From contig JAJNQE010000015.1 in the NCBI GenBank assembly GCA_021154985.1, positions 1 to 9,329 of the forward strand: a stretch of 9,329 bases of DNA. The letters run 5' to 3'. The stretch's first letter is position 1. Every line of letters starts with the position of its first letter. Position numbers and translations under genes: made by a program. Origin of the DNA: Hydrogenophaga sp. (lineage in GTDB: Bacteria > Pseudomonadota > Gammaproteobacteria > Burkholderiales > Burkholderiaceae_C). Below the pieces are notes generated by a model, which saw nothing but the letters and a program-made list of their open reading frames with translations, ran no database searches and was not told the origin of the DNA. Shown in pieces: positions 1 to 6,704 of this stretch.

Positions 1-249
1 CGCCACTGGGTGCGCAGCGGGCTGGAATCGTTCGAGCGTCAGTTGACTTCGCAAGCACCCAGCACCTATTGTTTTGGCGAAACACCGACCTTGGCCGACT
101 GCTGCCTGGTGCCGCAGATCTTCAACGGCCAGCGTTTCAACGTCGATTTCTCGGGCCTGCCGCGCACCATGGCGGCGTTTGACGCTTGCATGAAACACCC
201 CGCCTTCCAGAAGGCGCAGCCCTCGGCCTGCCCGGACGCCGAGGCCTGA
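1..249 (+). CDS. maiA: Maleylacetoacetate isomerase, C-terminal part (5' end outside window)
   Basis: This is the last 82 residues of a zeta-class glutathione S-transferase-like isomerase. The reading frame is open from base 1 and ends with TGA at 247-249. The visible part is the all-helical C-terminal domain. It carries the family signature YCFGETPTLADCCLVPQIFN, followed by a Phe-rich stretch and the usual tail with HPAFQKAQP and a terminal PDA. In the family this enzyme performs glutathione-dependent cis-trans isomerisation of maleylacetoacetate to fumarylacetoacetate in the cytoplasm, in tyrosine/homogentisate breakdown. A maleylpyruvate isomerase of the gentisate pathway is a close relative and cannot be excluded, because the N-terminal glutathione-binding domain is outside the window. 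The stop codon shares one base with the next start (TGATG), so the gene is probably cotranscribed and translationally coupled with pgeF. Confidence 0.88.
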   Translation, partial: RHWVRSGLESFERQLTSQAPSTYCFGETPTLADCCLVPQIFNGQRFNVDFSGLPRTMAAFDACMKHPAFQKAQPSACPDAEA

Positions 250-1013
250 TGTCCTCCAGCTGGTTCGCTCCCGACTGGCCAGCGCCAGCGGGTGTGCGGG
301 CGCTGTGCACCACACGCGAGGGTGGCGTGTCGGTGACGCCCTTCGACAGCTTCAACCTGGGCGACCACGTGCGCGATGAGCCCCTGGCCGTGGCCGGCAA
401 CCGCGAGCGCCTGGCCGCACTCACCTCACCCGCGCGCCCGATCTTTCTGCAGCAGGTGCACGGTACACACGTCGCGCAGCTCGAACCCCACACCCCCGAT
501 GGCACCATGGCCGATGCCTGCCTGGTGCAGGTGCCCGACGTGGCCGCCACCATCATGGTGGCCGATTGCCTGCCGGTGCTGTTTGCGCACGCCTCGGGCA
601 CCGCGGTGGCTGCGGCGCACGCGGGCTGGCGGGGTCTGGTGGCGGGGGTGCTGGAAACCACGGCGCGCGCAGTGCAGGACGCCGCGGGTGAGGGCGATAT
701 CGTGGTGTGGCTGGGCCCCTGCATCGGGCCGAAGGCGTTTGAAGTGGGCGCCGAGGTGTGCGAAGCCTTCGTCTCTGTGGACCACGAAGCCGCAGCTCAC
801 TTCTGGCCACTGGGTGAGGACAAGTTCCTGGCCGATCTGCAAGCCCTGGCGCGTTTGCGGCTTCGGGCGGCGGGCATCACCAACCTTCACGGCAACGACG
901 GCTCGTCGGCGTGGTGCACCGTGACACAACGTTCACGTTTCTTTTCGCACCGGCGCGACGCCGCCATTCTCGGCAGCACCGGACGCATGGCCGCCTGCGT
1001 CTGGATCGACTGA
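249..1013 (+). CDS. pgeF: Peptidoglycan editing factor PgeF (YfiH/DUF152, multicopper polyphenol oxidase-like fold)
   Basis: The product is a 254-residue cytoplasmic protein of the YfiH/LACC1 family. Family landmarks appear in order: TTREGGVS with PF.SFNLG near residues 19-36, QQVHG with His71, VADCLPVLF with Cys107, AAAHAGWRGL with His124, WLGPCIGP, and FFSHRRD near the end. His71, Cys107 and His124 fall at the positions I recall for the zinc ligands of Escherichia coli YfiH. In E. coli the protein removes wrongly incorporated L-serine (in place of L-alanine) from UDP-MurNAc precursors; purine nucleoside activities are also reported for the family. I chose the ATG at 249 because it gives the family length and couples to the maiA stop. 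An upstream in-frame ATG at 186 would overlap maiA by 64 bases and add non-conserved residues. The last 81 bases overlap a gene on the other strand. Confidence 0.93.
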   Translation: MSSSWFAPDWPAPAGVRALCTTREGGVSVTPFDSFNLGDHVRDEPLAVAGNRERLAALTSPARPIFLQQVHGTHVAQLEPHTPDGTMADACLVQVPDVAATIMVADCLPVLFAHASGTAVAAAHAGWRGLVAGVLETTARAVQDAAGEGDIVVWLGPCIGPKAFEVGAEVCEAFVSVDHEAAAHFWPLGEDKFLADLQALARLRLRAAGITNLHGNDGSSAWCTVTQRSRFFSHRRDAAILGSTGRMAACVWID

Positions 1014-1262
1014 GGCGCTGGCCGCGGGCTCTGCATTGGCCGCCAGACGCGCCACCTGTGCCTGGTGTTCGGCGGCTTCGCGGGCCTTGATTGCCTTGCG
1101 GCGTGCGGGTGTCCTCATCAGGTAAACCACCAGTACCACGGGCAGCAGACCGTAGAGAAAAAAGGTCACAATGGCTCCAAGGACCGAGCCCGTGCTGTTG
1201 GTGGCTTCGGCCACCGACATCATCAGAACAACGTACATCCAACCAATCACAACCAGGTACAC
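933..1262 (-). CDS. Small two-helix membrane protein of unknown function
   Basis: The product is a 109-residue protein. It begins with two hydrophobic segments, about residues 1-20 (YLVVIGWMYVVLMMSVAEA) and 30-52 (VLGAIVTFFLYGLLPVVLVVY). A basic stretch follows (RTPARRKAIKAREAAEHQAQ), then an Ala/Gly-rich tail containing DAGGHA and ending VRKET. I recall similar unnamed proteins in Comamonadaceae; no function is known to me. The start is uncertain. I chose GTG at 1260-1262 because AAGGA lies 5 bases upstream on the minus strand. Homologues may begin about eight residues earlier, where this sequence has only a GTT codon; CTG at 1293-1295 or GTG at 1368-1370 are alternatives. The 3' end overlaps pgeF tail-to-tail by 81 bases, and no terminator is visible between them. 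The gene is divergent from phaC. By the positive-inside rule the charged tail is probably cytoplasmic. Confidence 0.72.
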   Translation of the reverse strand: MYLVVIGWMYVVLMMSVAEATNSTGSVLGAIVTFFLYGLLPVVLVVYLMRTPARRKAIKAREAAEHQAQVARLAANAEPAASASVDPDAGGHASGAAENGGVAPVRKET

Positions 1263-1267
1263 GGCAT

Positions 1268-1272
1268 TCCTT
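1268..1272 (-). promoter_or_regulatory. Shine-Dalgarno site supporting a GTG start on the minus strand
   Basis: The minus strand reads AAGGA, then five bases (ATGCC), then GTG at 1262-1260. This is the best ribosome binding site near the beginning of the small membrane protein and decides the start given here. The ATG inside the spacer is out of frame and meets a stop after a few codons. Confidence 0.5.
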
Positions 1273-1380
1273 GCAGACCGGGGAACACGCGTCAGCCTGC
1301 TGGAAGCTGCCTCACAGACACTGGGGAAAACCCGGAACTTCTTCCCCAGCGTGGGGATGATAAGCCGCACACAAAAGCAC

Positions 1381-1385
1381 AGGAG
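1381..1385 (+). promoter_or_regulatory. phaC ribosome binding site
   Basis: AGGAG stands six bases before ATG 1392. It decides the phaC start, since the same frame stays open for more than 300 bases upstream. Confidence 0.75.
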
Positions 1386-1391
1386 ACGAGC

Positions 1392-3233
1392 ATGACATCG
1401 GGCAAAACCCCACCCACCGACTGGCTGGAAACGGCCAACCAGTTTCAGCAAAACCTCATCCAGCAATGGACCCAGGTGGCCCAGGCTTTCCCCGGGGCGG
1501 CCGCTGCTGCGCAGCCCGGTGCCAAAGATCCGTTTGCGGCGTTCAAGGCTTTCATGCCACAGGCGGGTGCGAACCCCTTCGGCATGGCCATGCCCACCGC
1601 TGGCGCTGCATTCCCCGGCATGCCCGGCATGGGTGACATGTTCAAGAATGCGTCGGGCCAGCAGGTGGGCTTTGACCCCGCGAAGCTGCTGGAAATCCAG
1701 AACCAGTACCTCAAGGACGTGGCCGGTCTGTGGAACCAGGGGCCGTCGGTGAAGCCCGAAGGCGACCGGCGTTTTGCCTCCGACGCCTGGGCCAGCAACC
1801 CGATGGCGGCGTTTTCTGCGGCGGCTTACCTGCTCAATGCGCGCACCCTCATGGCGCTGGCCGACGCGGTGCAGGGCGATGCCAAGACGCGTACCCGCGT
1901 GCGCTTCGCGGTGCAGCAGTGGATCGACGCGAGTGCGCCGAGCAACTTTCTGGCCTTCAACGCCGAGGCGCAGAAGAAGGCCATCGACACCCAGGGCGAG
2001 AGCATCGCCAAGGGCATGGCCAATCTGCTGCACGACATGAAGCAGGGCCACGTGTCCATGACCGACGAGAGCGTGTTCGAGGTGGGCAAGAACGTGGCCA
2101 CCACCGAAGGCGCGGTGGTGTTCGAGAACGAGCTGTTCCAGCTGATCGAATACAAGCCGCTCACAGCCAAGGTGTATGAGCGGCCGTTCCTGCTGGTGCC
2201 GCCCTGTATCAACAAGTTCTACATCCTCGACCTGCAACCCGACAACTCGCTCATCCGCTACTGCGTGGAGCAGGGCCACCGCACCTTTGTGGTGAGCTGG
2301 CGCAACCCCGACGAATCGCTGGCCCAGGCCACCTGGGATCAGTACATCGAAGAAGCGGTGATCAAGGCCATCGGTGTCACGCAGGACATCACCGGTGCCG
2401 AGACCATCAACGCGCTGGGCTTCTGTGTGGGCGGCACCATGCTGGGCACTGCGCTGGCGGTGCTCGCTGCCAGGGGTGAAGAGCCGGTGAACTGCGCCAC
2501 TTTCCTCACCACGCTGCTCGATTTCACCGACACCGGCATCCTCGACGTGTTCATCGACGAGAACTTCGTGAAGTACCGCGAGGCGCAGTTCGTCCAGGGT
2601 GGCCTCATGCCCGGGCGCGACCTGGCCACCACCTTCAGCTTCCTGCGCCCGAACGACCTGGTGTGGAACTACGTGGTGGGCAACTACCTCAAGGGCGAAA
2701 CACCGCCACCGTTCGACCTGCTGTACTGGAACTCCGACAGCACCAACCTGCCCGGTCCGTACTACGCGCACTACCTGCGCCAGATGTACCTGGAGAACAA
2801 CTTGGTGAAGCCCGGCAAGATGACGGTGTGCGGCGAGAAGATCGACTTCCGCCAGGTCAAGCTGCCGGTCTACATCTACGGTTCGCGCGAAGACCACATC
2901 GTGCCCATTGGCGGCTCGTATGCCAGCACCCAGGTGTTCCCGGGCAAGAAGCGTTTTGTCATGGGCGCTTCGGGCCACATTGCCGGCGTGATCAACCCTG
3001 CGAGCAAGAACAAGCGCAGCCACTGGATCGGCTCGGCCTCGAAGTTTCCGCAGGACGTGAACGAGTGGATCCACAGCGCCACCGAGCACCCCGGCAGCTG
3101 GTGGACCGACTGGGCCGCCTGGCTGAAGCCGCAGGCTGGCAAGCAAATTGCAGCGCCCAAGACCTACGGCAAGGGCAAGACCTACGCCGCCATTGAGCCG
3201 GCGCCGGGCCGATACGTCAAAGCAAAAGCCTGA
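1392..3233 (+). CDS. phaC: Class I poly(3-hydroxybutyrate) synthase PhaC
   Basis: The product is a 613-residue class I PHA synthase that polymerises (R)-3-hydroxyacyl-CoA, mainly 3-hydroxybutyryl-CoA, into polyester at the granule surface. The catalytic triad is visible: Cys345 in the lipase-like box GFCVGG, Asp501 in YGSREDHIVP, and His529 in GASGHIAGVINP. The 28-residue Asp-His spacing equals that of the Cupriavidus necator enzyme (D480, H508). Other class I blocks include VPPCINKFYILDLQP, VSWRNPD, TTLLDFTDTGILDVF, FSFLRPNDLVWNYVV and the C-terminus IEPAPGRYVKAKA. Residues about 35-80 form an Ala/Gly/Pro/Met-rich N-terminal stretch, which makes the protein somewhat longer than the 589-residue C. 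necator synthase. The ATG at 1392 is fixed by AGGAG six bases upstream; the frame is open further upstream but codes for nothing recognisable there. It is the first gene of phaCAB. Confidence 0.97.
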   Translation: MTSGKTPPTDWLETANQFQQNLIQQWTQVAQAFPGAAAAAQPGAKDPFAAFKAFMPQAGANPFGMAMPTAGAAFPGMPGMGDMFKNASGQQVGFDPAKLLEIQNQYLKDVAGLWNQGPSVKPEGDRRFASDAWASNPMAAFSAAAYLLNARTLMALADAVQGDAKTRTRVRFAVQQWIDASAPSNFLAFNAEAQKKAIDTQGESIAKGMANLLHDMKQGHVSMTDESVFEVGKNVATTEGAVVFENELFQLIEYKPLTAKVYERPFLLVPPCINKFYILDLQPDNSLIRYCVEQGHRTFVVSWRNPDESLAQATWDQYIEEAVIKAIGVTQDITGAETINALGFCVGGTMLGTALAVLAARGEEPVNCATFLTTLLDFTDTGILDVFIDENFVKYREAQFVQGGLMPGRDLATTFSFLRPNDLVWNYVVGNYLKGETPPPFDLLYWNSDSTNLPGPYYAHYLRQMYLENNLVKPGKMTVCGEKIDFRQVKLPVYIYGSREDHIVPIGGSYASTQVFPGKKRFVMGASGHIAGVINPASKNKRSHWIGSASKFPQDVNEWIHSATEHPGSWWTDWAAWLKPQAGKQIAAPKTYGKGKTYAAIEPAPGRYVKAKA

Positions 3234-3266
3234 CCCCTATTTTTTCAGCACAACAAGGAGAATCCC

Positions 3267-4445
3267 ATGGAAGACATCGTCATCGTTTCAGCCGCCCGCA
3301 CCGCCGTCGGCAAGTTTGGCGGCACGCTCGCCAAAACCCCCGCCACCGAGCTGGGCAGCATCGTCATCAAGGCCATGCTGGAGCGCACCGGCCTGCCGGC
3401 CGACGTGATCGGTGAGGTCATCATGGGCCAGGTTCTGGCCGCGGGCGCGGGCCAGAACCCCGCGCGCCAGGCCATGATGAAGGCCGGTTTGGCCAAGGAA
3501 ACCCCGGCACTCACCATCAACGCCGTGTGCGGTTCCGGTCTCAAGGCCGTGATGCTCGCCGCGCAGGCCGTGGCCTGGGGCGACAGCGAGATCGTCATTG
3601 CCGGTGGGCAGGAAAACATGAGCGCCAGCCCGCATGTGCTGAACGGCAGCCGTGATGGTCAGCGCATGGGCGACTGGAAGATGGTCGACACCATGATCGT
3701 GGACGGCCTGTGGGACGTCTACAACCAGTACCACATGGGCATCACCGCCGAGAACGTGGCCAAGGCCCACGGCATCAGCCGCGAGGCGCAGGACGCGCTG
3801 GCCCTGGGCAGCCAGCAAAAGGCCAGCGCCGCACAGGACGCCGGCAAATTCAAGGACGAGATCGTTGGCGTGAGCATTCCGCAGCGCAAGGGCGACCCGG
3901 TTCAGTTCGACACCGACGAATTCATCAACAAAAAGACCAATGCCGAAGCGCTGGCCGGCTTGCGCCCTGCGTTTGACAAGGCCGGCTCGGTGACGGCAGG
4001 CAACGCTTCGGGCCTGAACGACGGCGCGGCCGCCGTGATGGTGATGAGCGCCAAGAAAGCCGCCGCGCTGGGCCTCAAGCCGCTGGCGCGCATCGCCGCC
4101 TTTGGCACGAGCGGCCTTGACCCGGCCACCATGGGCATGGGCCCGGTGCCCGCTTCGCAGAAGGCGCTGGCGCGTGCCGGCTGGAAAGCGGCCGACGTGG
4201 ACCTGTTCGAACTCAACGAAGCCTTTGCCGCCCAGGCCTGCGCCGTCAACAAGGCGCTGGACATCGACCCCGCGCGAGTGAACGTGAACGGTGGTGCGAT
4301 CGCCATCGGCCACCCCATCGGTGCGTCCGGCTGCCGCATCCTGGTGACGCTGCTGCACGAAATGCAGCGCCGCGATGCCAAAAAGGGCGTGGCCGCGTTG
4401 TGCATCGGCGGCGGCATGGGGGTTTCCCTCGCGGTCGAACGCTGA
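3267..4445 (+). CDS. phaA: Acetyl-CoA acetyltransferase (beta-ketothiolase) PhaA
   Basis: The product is a 392-residue biosynthetic thiolase that condenses two acetyl-CoA into acetoacetyl-CoA, the first step of polyhydroxybutyrate synthesis, in the cytoplasm as a tetramer. The start MEDIVIVSAARTAVGKFGG is typical. The acyl-accepting Cys88 lies in INAVCGSGLKAV. NEAFAAQACAV is present, His349 lies in GGAIAIGHPIGASG, and the proton-shuttling Cys379 lies in CIGGGMGVSLAVER. The length and residue positions agree with the well-studied Zoogloea ramigera enzyme, which also has 392 residues. AAGGAG at 3255-3260, six bases before the ATG, supports the start. The gene begins 33 bases after phaC, so cotranscription is likely. 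No active-site change is seen. Its placement in phaCAB argues for PHB synthesis rather than fatty acid breakdown. Confidence 0.97.
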   Translation: MEDIVIVSAARTAVGKFGGTLAKTPATELGSIVIKAMLERTGLPADVIGEVIMGQVLAAGAGQNPARQAMMKAGLAKETPALTINAVCGSGLKAVMLAAQAVAWGDSEIVIAGGQENMSASPHVLNGSRDGQRMGDWKMVDTMIVDGLWDVYNQYHMGITAENVAKAHGISREAQDALALGSQQKASAAQDAGKFKDEIVGVSIPQRKGDPVQFDTDEFINKKTNAEALAGLRPAFDKAGSVTAGNASGLNDGAAAVMVMSAKKAAALGLKPLARIAAFGTSGLDPATMGMGPVPASQKALARAGWKAADVDLFELNEAFAAQACAVNKALDIDPARVNVNGGAIAIGHPIGASGCRILVTLLHEMQRRDAKKGVAALCIGGGMGVSLAVER

Positions 4446-4471
4446 TTTGCCGGGAGATTCAAAAGCCTGTC

Positions 4472-4492
4472 GCAGGGCCGCGAGTGCCCTGC
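4472..4492 (+). repeat. Perfect hairpin between phaA and phaB
   Basis: GCAGGGC (4472-4478) and GCCCTGC (4486-4492) form a perfect 7-bp stem with a 7-base loop in the 81-base gap between phaA and phaB. No T-run follows, so it does not look like an intrinsic terminator. An mRNA-stabilising or processing hairpin that tunes phaB level is possible but inferred. Confidence 0.6.
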
Positions 4493-4526
4493 AACCCAAC
4501 ACACACAAACCAGAGGAGAACCCCCA

Positions 4527-5264
4527 ATGAGTCAAAAAGTAGCGTACGTCACCGGTGGCATGGGTGGCATCGGGACCGCCATCTGCCAGCGCCTGCACAA
4601 GGAAGGCTTCAAGGTCATTGCGGGTTGCGGCCCCACGCGCGACTTCAAGAAGTGGATCGACGAACAAGCGGCCCTGGGCTTTACGTTCTACGCATCGGTC
4701 GGCAATGTGGGCGACTGGGCATCCACGGTGGAAGCCTTCACCAAGACCAAGGCCGAGCACGGCACCATCGACGTGCTGGTGAACAACGCCGGCATCACGC
4801 GCGACCGCATGTTCCTGAAAATGTCGCGCGAAGACTGGGACGCCGTCATCGAAACCAACCTCAATTCCATGTTCAACGTGACCAAACAGGTCGTGGCCGA
4901 CATGGTGGAAAAAGGCTGGGGCCGCATCATCAACATTTCGTCGGTCAACGGCGAAAAAGGCCAGGCCGGCCAGACCAACTACTCGGCCGCCAAGGCCGGC
5001 ATGCACGGCTTCTCGATGGCGCTGGCGCAGGAACTGGCCAACAAGGGCGTGACGGTCAACACCGTGAGCCCGGGCTACATCGGCACCGACATGGTCAAGG
5101 CCATCCGCCCTGACGTGCTGGAAAAAATCGTGGCCACCGTGCCGGTGAAGCGTCTGGGTGAACCCGGCGAGATCGCCTCCATCATTGCCTGGCTGGCCAG
5201 CGAAGATGGCGGCTACGCCACCGGCGCGGACTTTTCGGTCAACGGCGGCTTGCACATGGGCTGA
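4527..5264 (+). CDS. phaB: Acetoacetyl-CoA reductase PhaB (NADPH-dependent SDR)
   Basis: The product is a 245-residue short-chain dehydrogenase that reduces acetoacetyl-CoA to (R)-3-hydroxybutyryl-CoA, the monomer used by PhaC, in the cytoplasm. The Rossmann nucleotide motif TGGMGGIG is at residues 8-15 and NNAG lies near residue 90. The catalytic set is Ser139 (NISSVNGEKGQAGQ), Tyr152 and Lys156 (YSAAK). The C-terminus ends GADFSVNGGLHMG, as in PhaB enzymes. The SVNGEKGQ.GQTNYSAAK block separates it from the related fatty-acid reductase FabG. Its lack of an acid residue after the second strand would suit NADPH, but I infer cofactor choice from the family. AGAGGAG (4512-4518) lies eight bases before the ATG. 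It is the last gene of the operon and is followed by a strong terminator. Confidence 0.97.
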   Translation: MSQKVAYVTGGMGGIGTAICQRLHKEGFKVIAGCGPTRDFKKWIDEQAALGFTFYASVGNVGDWASTVEAFTKTKAEHGTIDVLVNNAGITRDRMFLKMSREDWDAVIETNLNSMFNVTKQVVADMVEKGWGRIINISSVNGEKGQAGQTNYSAAKAGMHGFSMALAQELANKGVTVNTVSPGYIGTDMVKAIRPDVLEKIVATVPVKRLGEPGEIASIIAWLASEDGGYATGADFSVNGGLHMG

Positions 5265-5283
5265 AGGCTCCCTGCCCACCACC

Positions 5284-5307
5284 AACCCCGCTGCGGCGGG
5301 GTTTTTT
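5284..5307 (+). terminator. Rho-independent terminator of the phaCAB operon
   Basis: CCCCGC (5286-5291), loop TGCG and GCGGGG (5296-5301) form a perfect stem, followed at once by six T (5302-5307). Two A before the stem can extend it against the T-run. It lies 20 bases after the phaB stop and separates phaCAB from the HD-GYP gene. Confidence 0.93.
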
Positions 5308-5369
5308 GCGGGCGTTTCAAGGTGTTTTTCCGGGGATCACGCTCAGCGCAGCGAACCTACATTGCAGGG

Positions 5370-6575
5370 ATGTACAAGTCCCTTCCGCTGGAATCCCTGG
5401 CGCTCAACCAGCCGGTGCCCGTGAACATCTGGGACCCCAAGGGGGTGCTGTTGCTGCGCAAGGGTGAGCACATCACCTCCGAGCAGCACCGCGGCCTGCT
5501 CATGCTGCACACGCCCATGGTGCTGGCGGCCGACTGGCAGGCCTGGGGCTACAGCTACACCGAAGCGCTCGACCGCATGGTGCGCGGCAACGAATCGCTC
5601 AGCCGCATCGCCGCGCTCGACGCCATGGTGCCTGTGCACAGCAAACCCGACACCAGCGACGAGCCCGCCGCCCAGGACGCCTGGGCCGACATCCATGCCG
5701 CGCTCAACACCCTGCTGCACCAGGGCCACGAGGCCAGCCATTTCACCGAGCGGCTGGAGCGATTGACCGCGCAGACCGACAAACTCTGGCGCGAGCACCC
5801 TGACGACAGCCTGCTGATCCTGGTGCAGTTGCTGTTTGACTCACGCGTGCACTACAGCGCCACCCATGCGTTGCTGGTTGCGGGCCTGTGCGAGCTGATC
5901 GGTCCGGCCGCCGGCATGCCGGCAGCCGATCAGCAGGCCTTGTCGCGCGCGGCGCTCACCATGAACATTGGCATGACCCGCGCCCACGACGACATGGCCC
6001 GCCAGGCTGGGCCGCTGTCGGACATGCAGCGCAAGACCGTGCGCGAGCACCCGCAGCGCAGCGCCGACTTGTTGCGCCAGCTCGGCGTGGGAGATGGCAC
6101 CTGGCTGCAACTGGTGCAAGACCACCACGAACGCCCCGATGGGCAGGGCTACCCGGCTGGCAAACCTGTCAACAGCACCGCCCAGCACCTGCTGCAAATG
6201 GCCGACGTGTATGTGGCCTGCATCAGCCCGCGCAAGAGCCGTGGCGGTCTGCTCTCGCAACAGGTGGCTCGCGAGCTCTACCTCGGGTCCGACCACACGC
6301 CCGATCCCCTGGGCGCGCTGTTCATCAAAAACATCGGCTTTTACCCACCGGGCAGCTACGTGAGGCTGGCCAGTGGAGAGCTGGCGGTGGTGGTGCGCCG
6401 CGGCGCCAAGGCCAACACCCCGGTGGTGCTCGCCATCGTCGGCCGGCACGGACTGCCGCTGGGCGAGCCCGTTCTGCGCGACACCACCGATCCGACCCAT
6501 GAAGTCAAGGCGAGTCTCGCGCCAGGTGAAGTGAAAGTGACTGTCAGCATGGCCAAATTGCTGCGCCGGCTGTGA
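5370..6575 (+). CDS. HD-GYP domain protein with a degenerate HD motif
   Basis: The product is a 401-residue soluble protein without signal peptide or membrane segment. Residues 1-40 form a small N-terminal module (LALNQPVPVNIWDPKGVLLLRKGEHITSEQ). An HD-GYP-type helical domain spans about 155-310, and a C-terminal tail starts with FYPPGSYVRLASGELAVVVRR. The expected HD-GYP landmarks are His166 (first helix), His227 (EHPQRSADLL) and a complete HHERPDGQGYP at 252-262. The central HD dyad (HDIGK in active enzymes) reads MNIGM at 198-202. Active HD-GYP proteins hydrolyse cyclic di-GMP using two or three metal ions. Loss of the HD ligands suggests a weakened or inactive enzyme, perhaps a binding or scaffold protein. 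ATG 5370 is chosen because homologous sequence begins there; a GTG at 5322 is in frame. No clear Shine-Dalgarno is seen. TACATT at 5358-5363 could be a -10 box, which would make the mRNA nearly leaderless. Confidence 0.85.
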   Translation: MYKSLPLESLALNQPVPVNIWDPKGVLLLRKGEHITSEQHRGLLMLHTPMVLAADWQAWGYSYTEALDRMVRGNESLSRIAALDAMVPVHSKPDTSDEPAAQDAWADIHAALNTLLHQGHEASHFTERLERLTAQTDKLWREHPDDSLLILVQLLFDSRVHYSATHALLVAGLCELIGPAAGMPAADQQALSRAALTMNIGMTRAHDDMARQAGPLSDMQRKTVREHPQRSADLLRQLGVGDGTWLQLVQDHHERPDGQGYPAGKPVNSTAQHLLQMADVYVACISPRKSRGGLLSQQVARELYLGSDHTPDPLGALFIKNIGFYPPGSYVRLASGELAVVVRRGAKANTPVVLAIVGRHGLPLGEPVLRDTTDPTHEVKASLAPGEVKVTVSMAKLLRRL

Positions 6576-6639
6576 GGCAGGCGAGGGCGCGCTTTCGCGT
6601 CGTGATTGATTGGATGTTGCTTTGAATTTAGCTTCATAG

Positions 6640-6704
6640 GCTATTTTTCATGCTGGTTGGCAAGCGTTGATTGGGTGCTTGATTGAAATTTGTGCTATTT
6701 TTCA
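6640..6704 (+). repeat. 11-bp direct repeat GCTATTTTTCA, two copies
   Basis: Identical copies of GCTATTTTTCA lie at 6640-6650 and 6694-6704, 54 bases apart start to start, in the leader of the AbiE module. The second copy includes part of the right arm of the start-codon palindrome. They may be part of the operator, two alternative -10 regions, or remains of an intergenic repeat. Confidence 0.55.
6661..6681. repeat. Inverted repeat 1 upstream of the antitoxin gene
   Basis: CAAGC (6661-6665) and GCTTG (6677-6681) form a 5-bp inverted repeat with an 11-base spacer. Its right end shares two bases with the next inverted repeat, and both have the same 11-base spacer, which fits two similar dimer sites. 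Confidence 0.45.

Larger units (their letters stand above)
1263..1391. promoter_or_regulatory. Divergent intergenic region between the small membrane protein and phaC
   Basis: These 129 bases must hold the phaCAB promoter and probably that of the minus-strand gene. I see no convincing sigma-70 pair in either direction. A short 5-bp hairpin with a 5-base loop (TCCCC/GGGGA, 1343-1357) would lie in the phaC leader. It has no T-run, so it is not a terminator. The phaC Shine-Dalgarno AGGAG is at 1381-1385. Confidence 0.4.

Noticed and set aside
186..251. Upstream ATG at 186 as the pgeF start.
   Set aside because: It would overlap maiA by 64 bases and add 21 non-conserved residues. ATG 249 couples to the maiA stop and puts His71, Cys107 and His124 at the expected family positions.
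1065..1391. Upstream extension of the phaC frame.
   Set aside because: It is antisense to the small membrane protein, has no PhaC-like sequence, and AGGAG at 1381-1385 fixes the start at 1392.
933..3146. A 737-codon open frame on the minus strand covering most of phaC.
   Set aside because: Only its last part (933-1262) encodes a plausible protein. The rest is antisense to phaC, His/Arg/Val-rich without domains, and is explained by GC-rich codon bias that removes stops from the opposite strand.
3288..5285. A 665-codon minus-strand open frame antisense to phaA and phaB.
   Set aside because: It has the same shadow pattern: low-complexity His/Gly/Ala/Arg composition, no recognisable motif, and no ribosome binding site in context. 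The plus-strand genes are certain.
5322..5369. GTG at 5322 as an earlier start for the HD-GYP protein.
   Set aside because: The added residues (FFRGSRSAQRTYIAG) look like translated promoter sequence just after the phaCAB terminator, and recognisable protein begins at 5370.
5888..6502. A 204-codon plus-strand frame inside the HD-GYP gene.
   Set aside because: It is an Arg/Ala/Gly-rich out-of-frame shadow with no motif. The HD-GYP frame carries the conserved residues.
6586..6601. Possible terminator after the HD-GYP gene (GGCGCG/CGCGTC around loop CTTT).
   Set aside because: The stem is short with one wobble pair and no T-run follows, so it cannot be called an intrinsic terminator.
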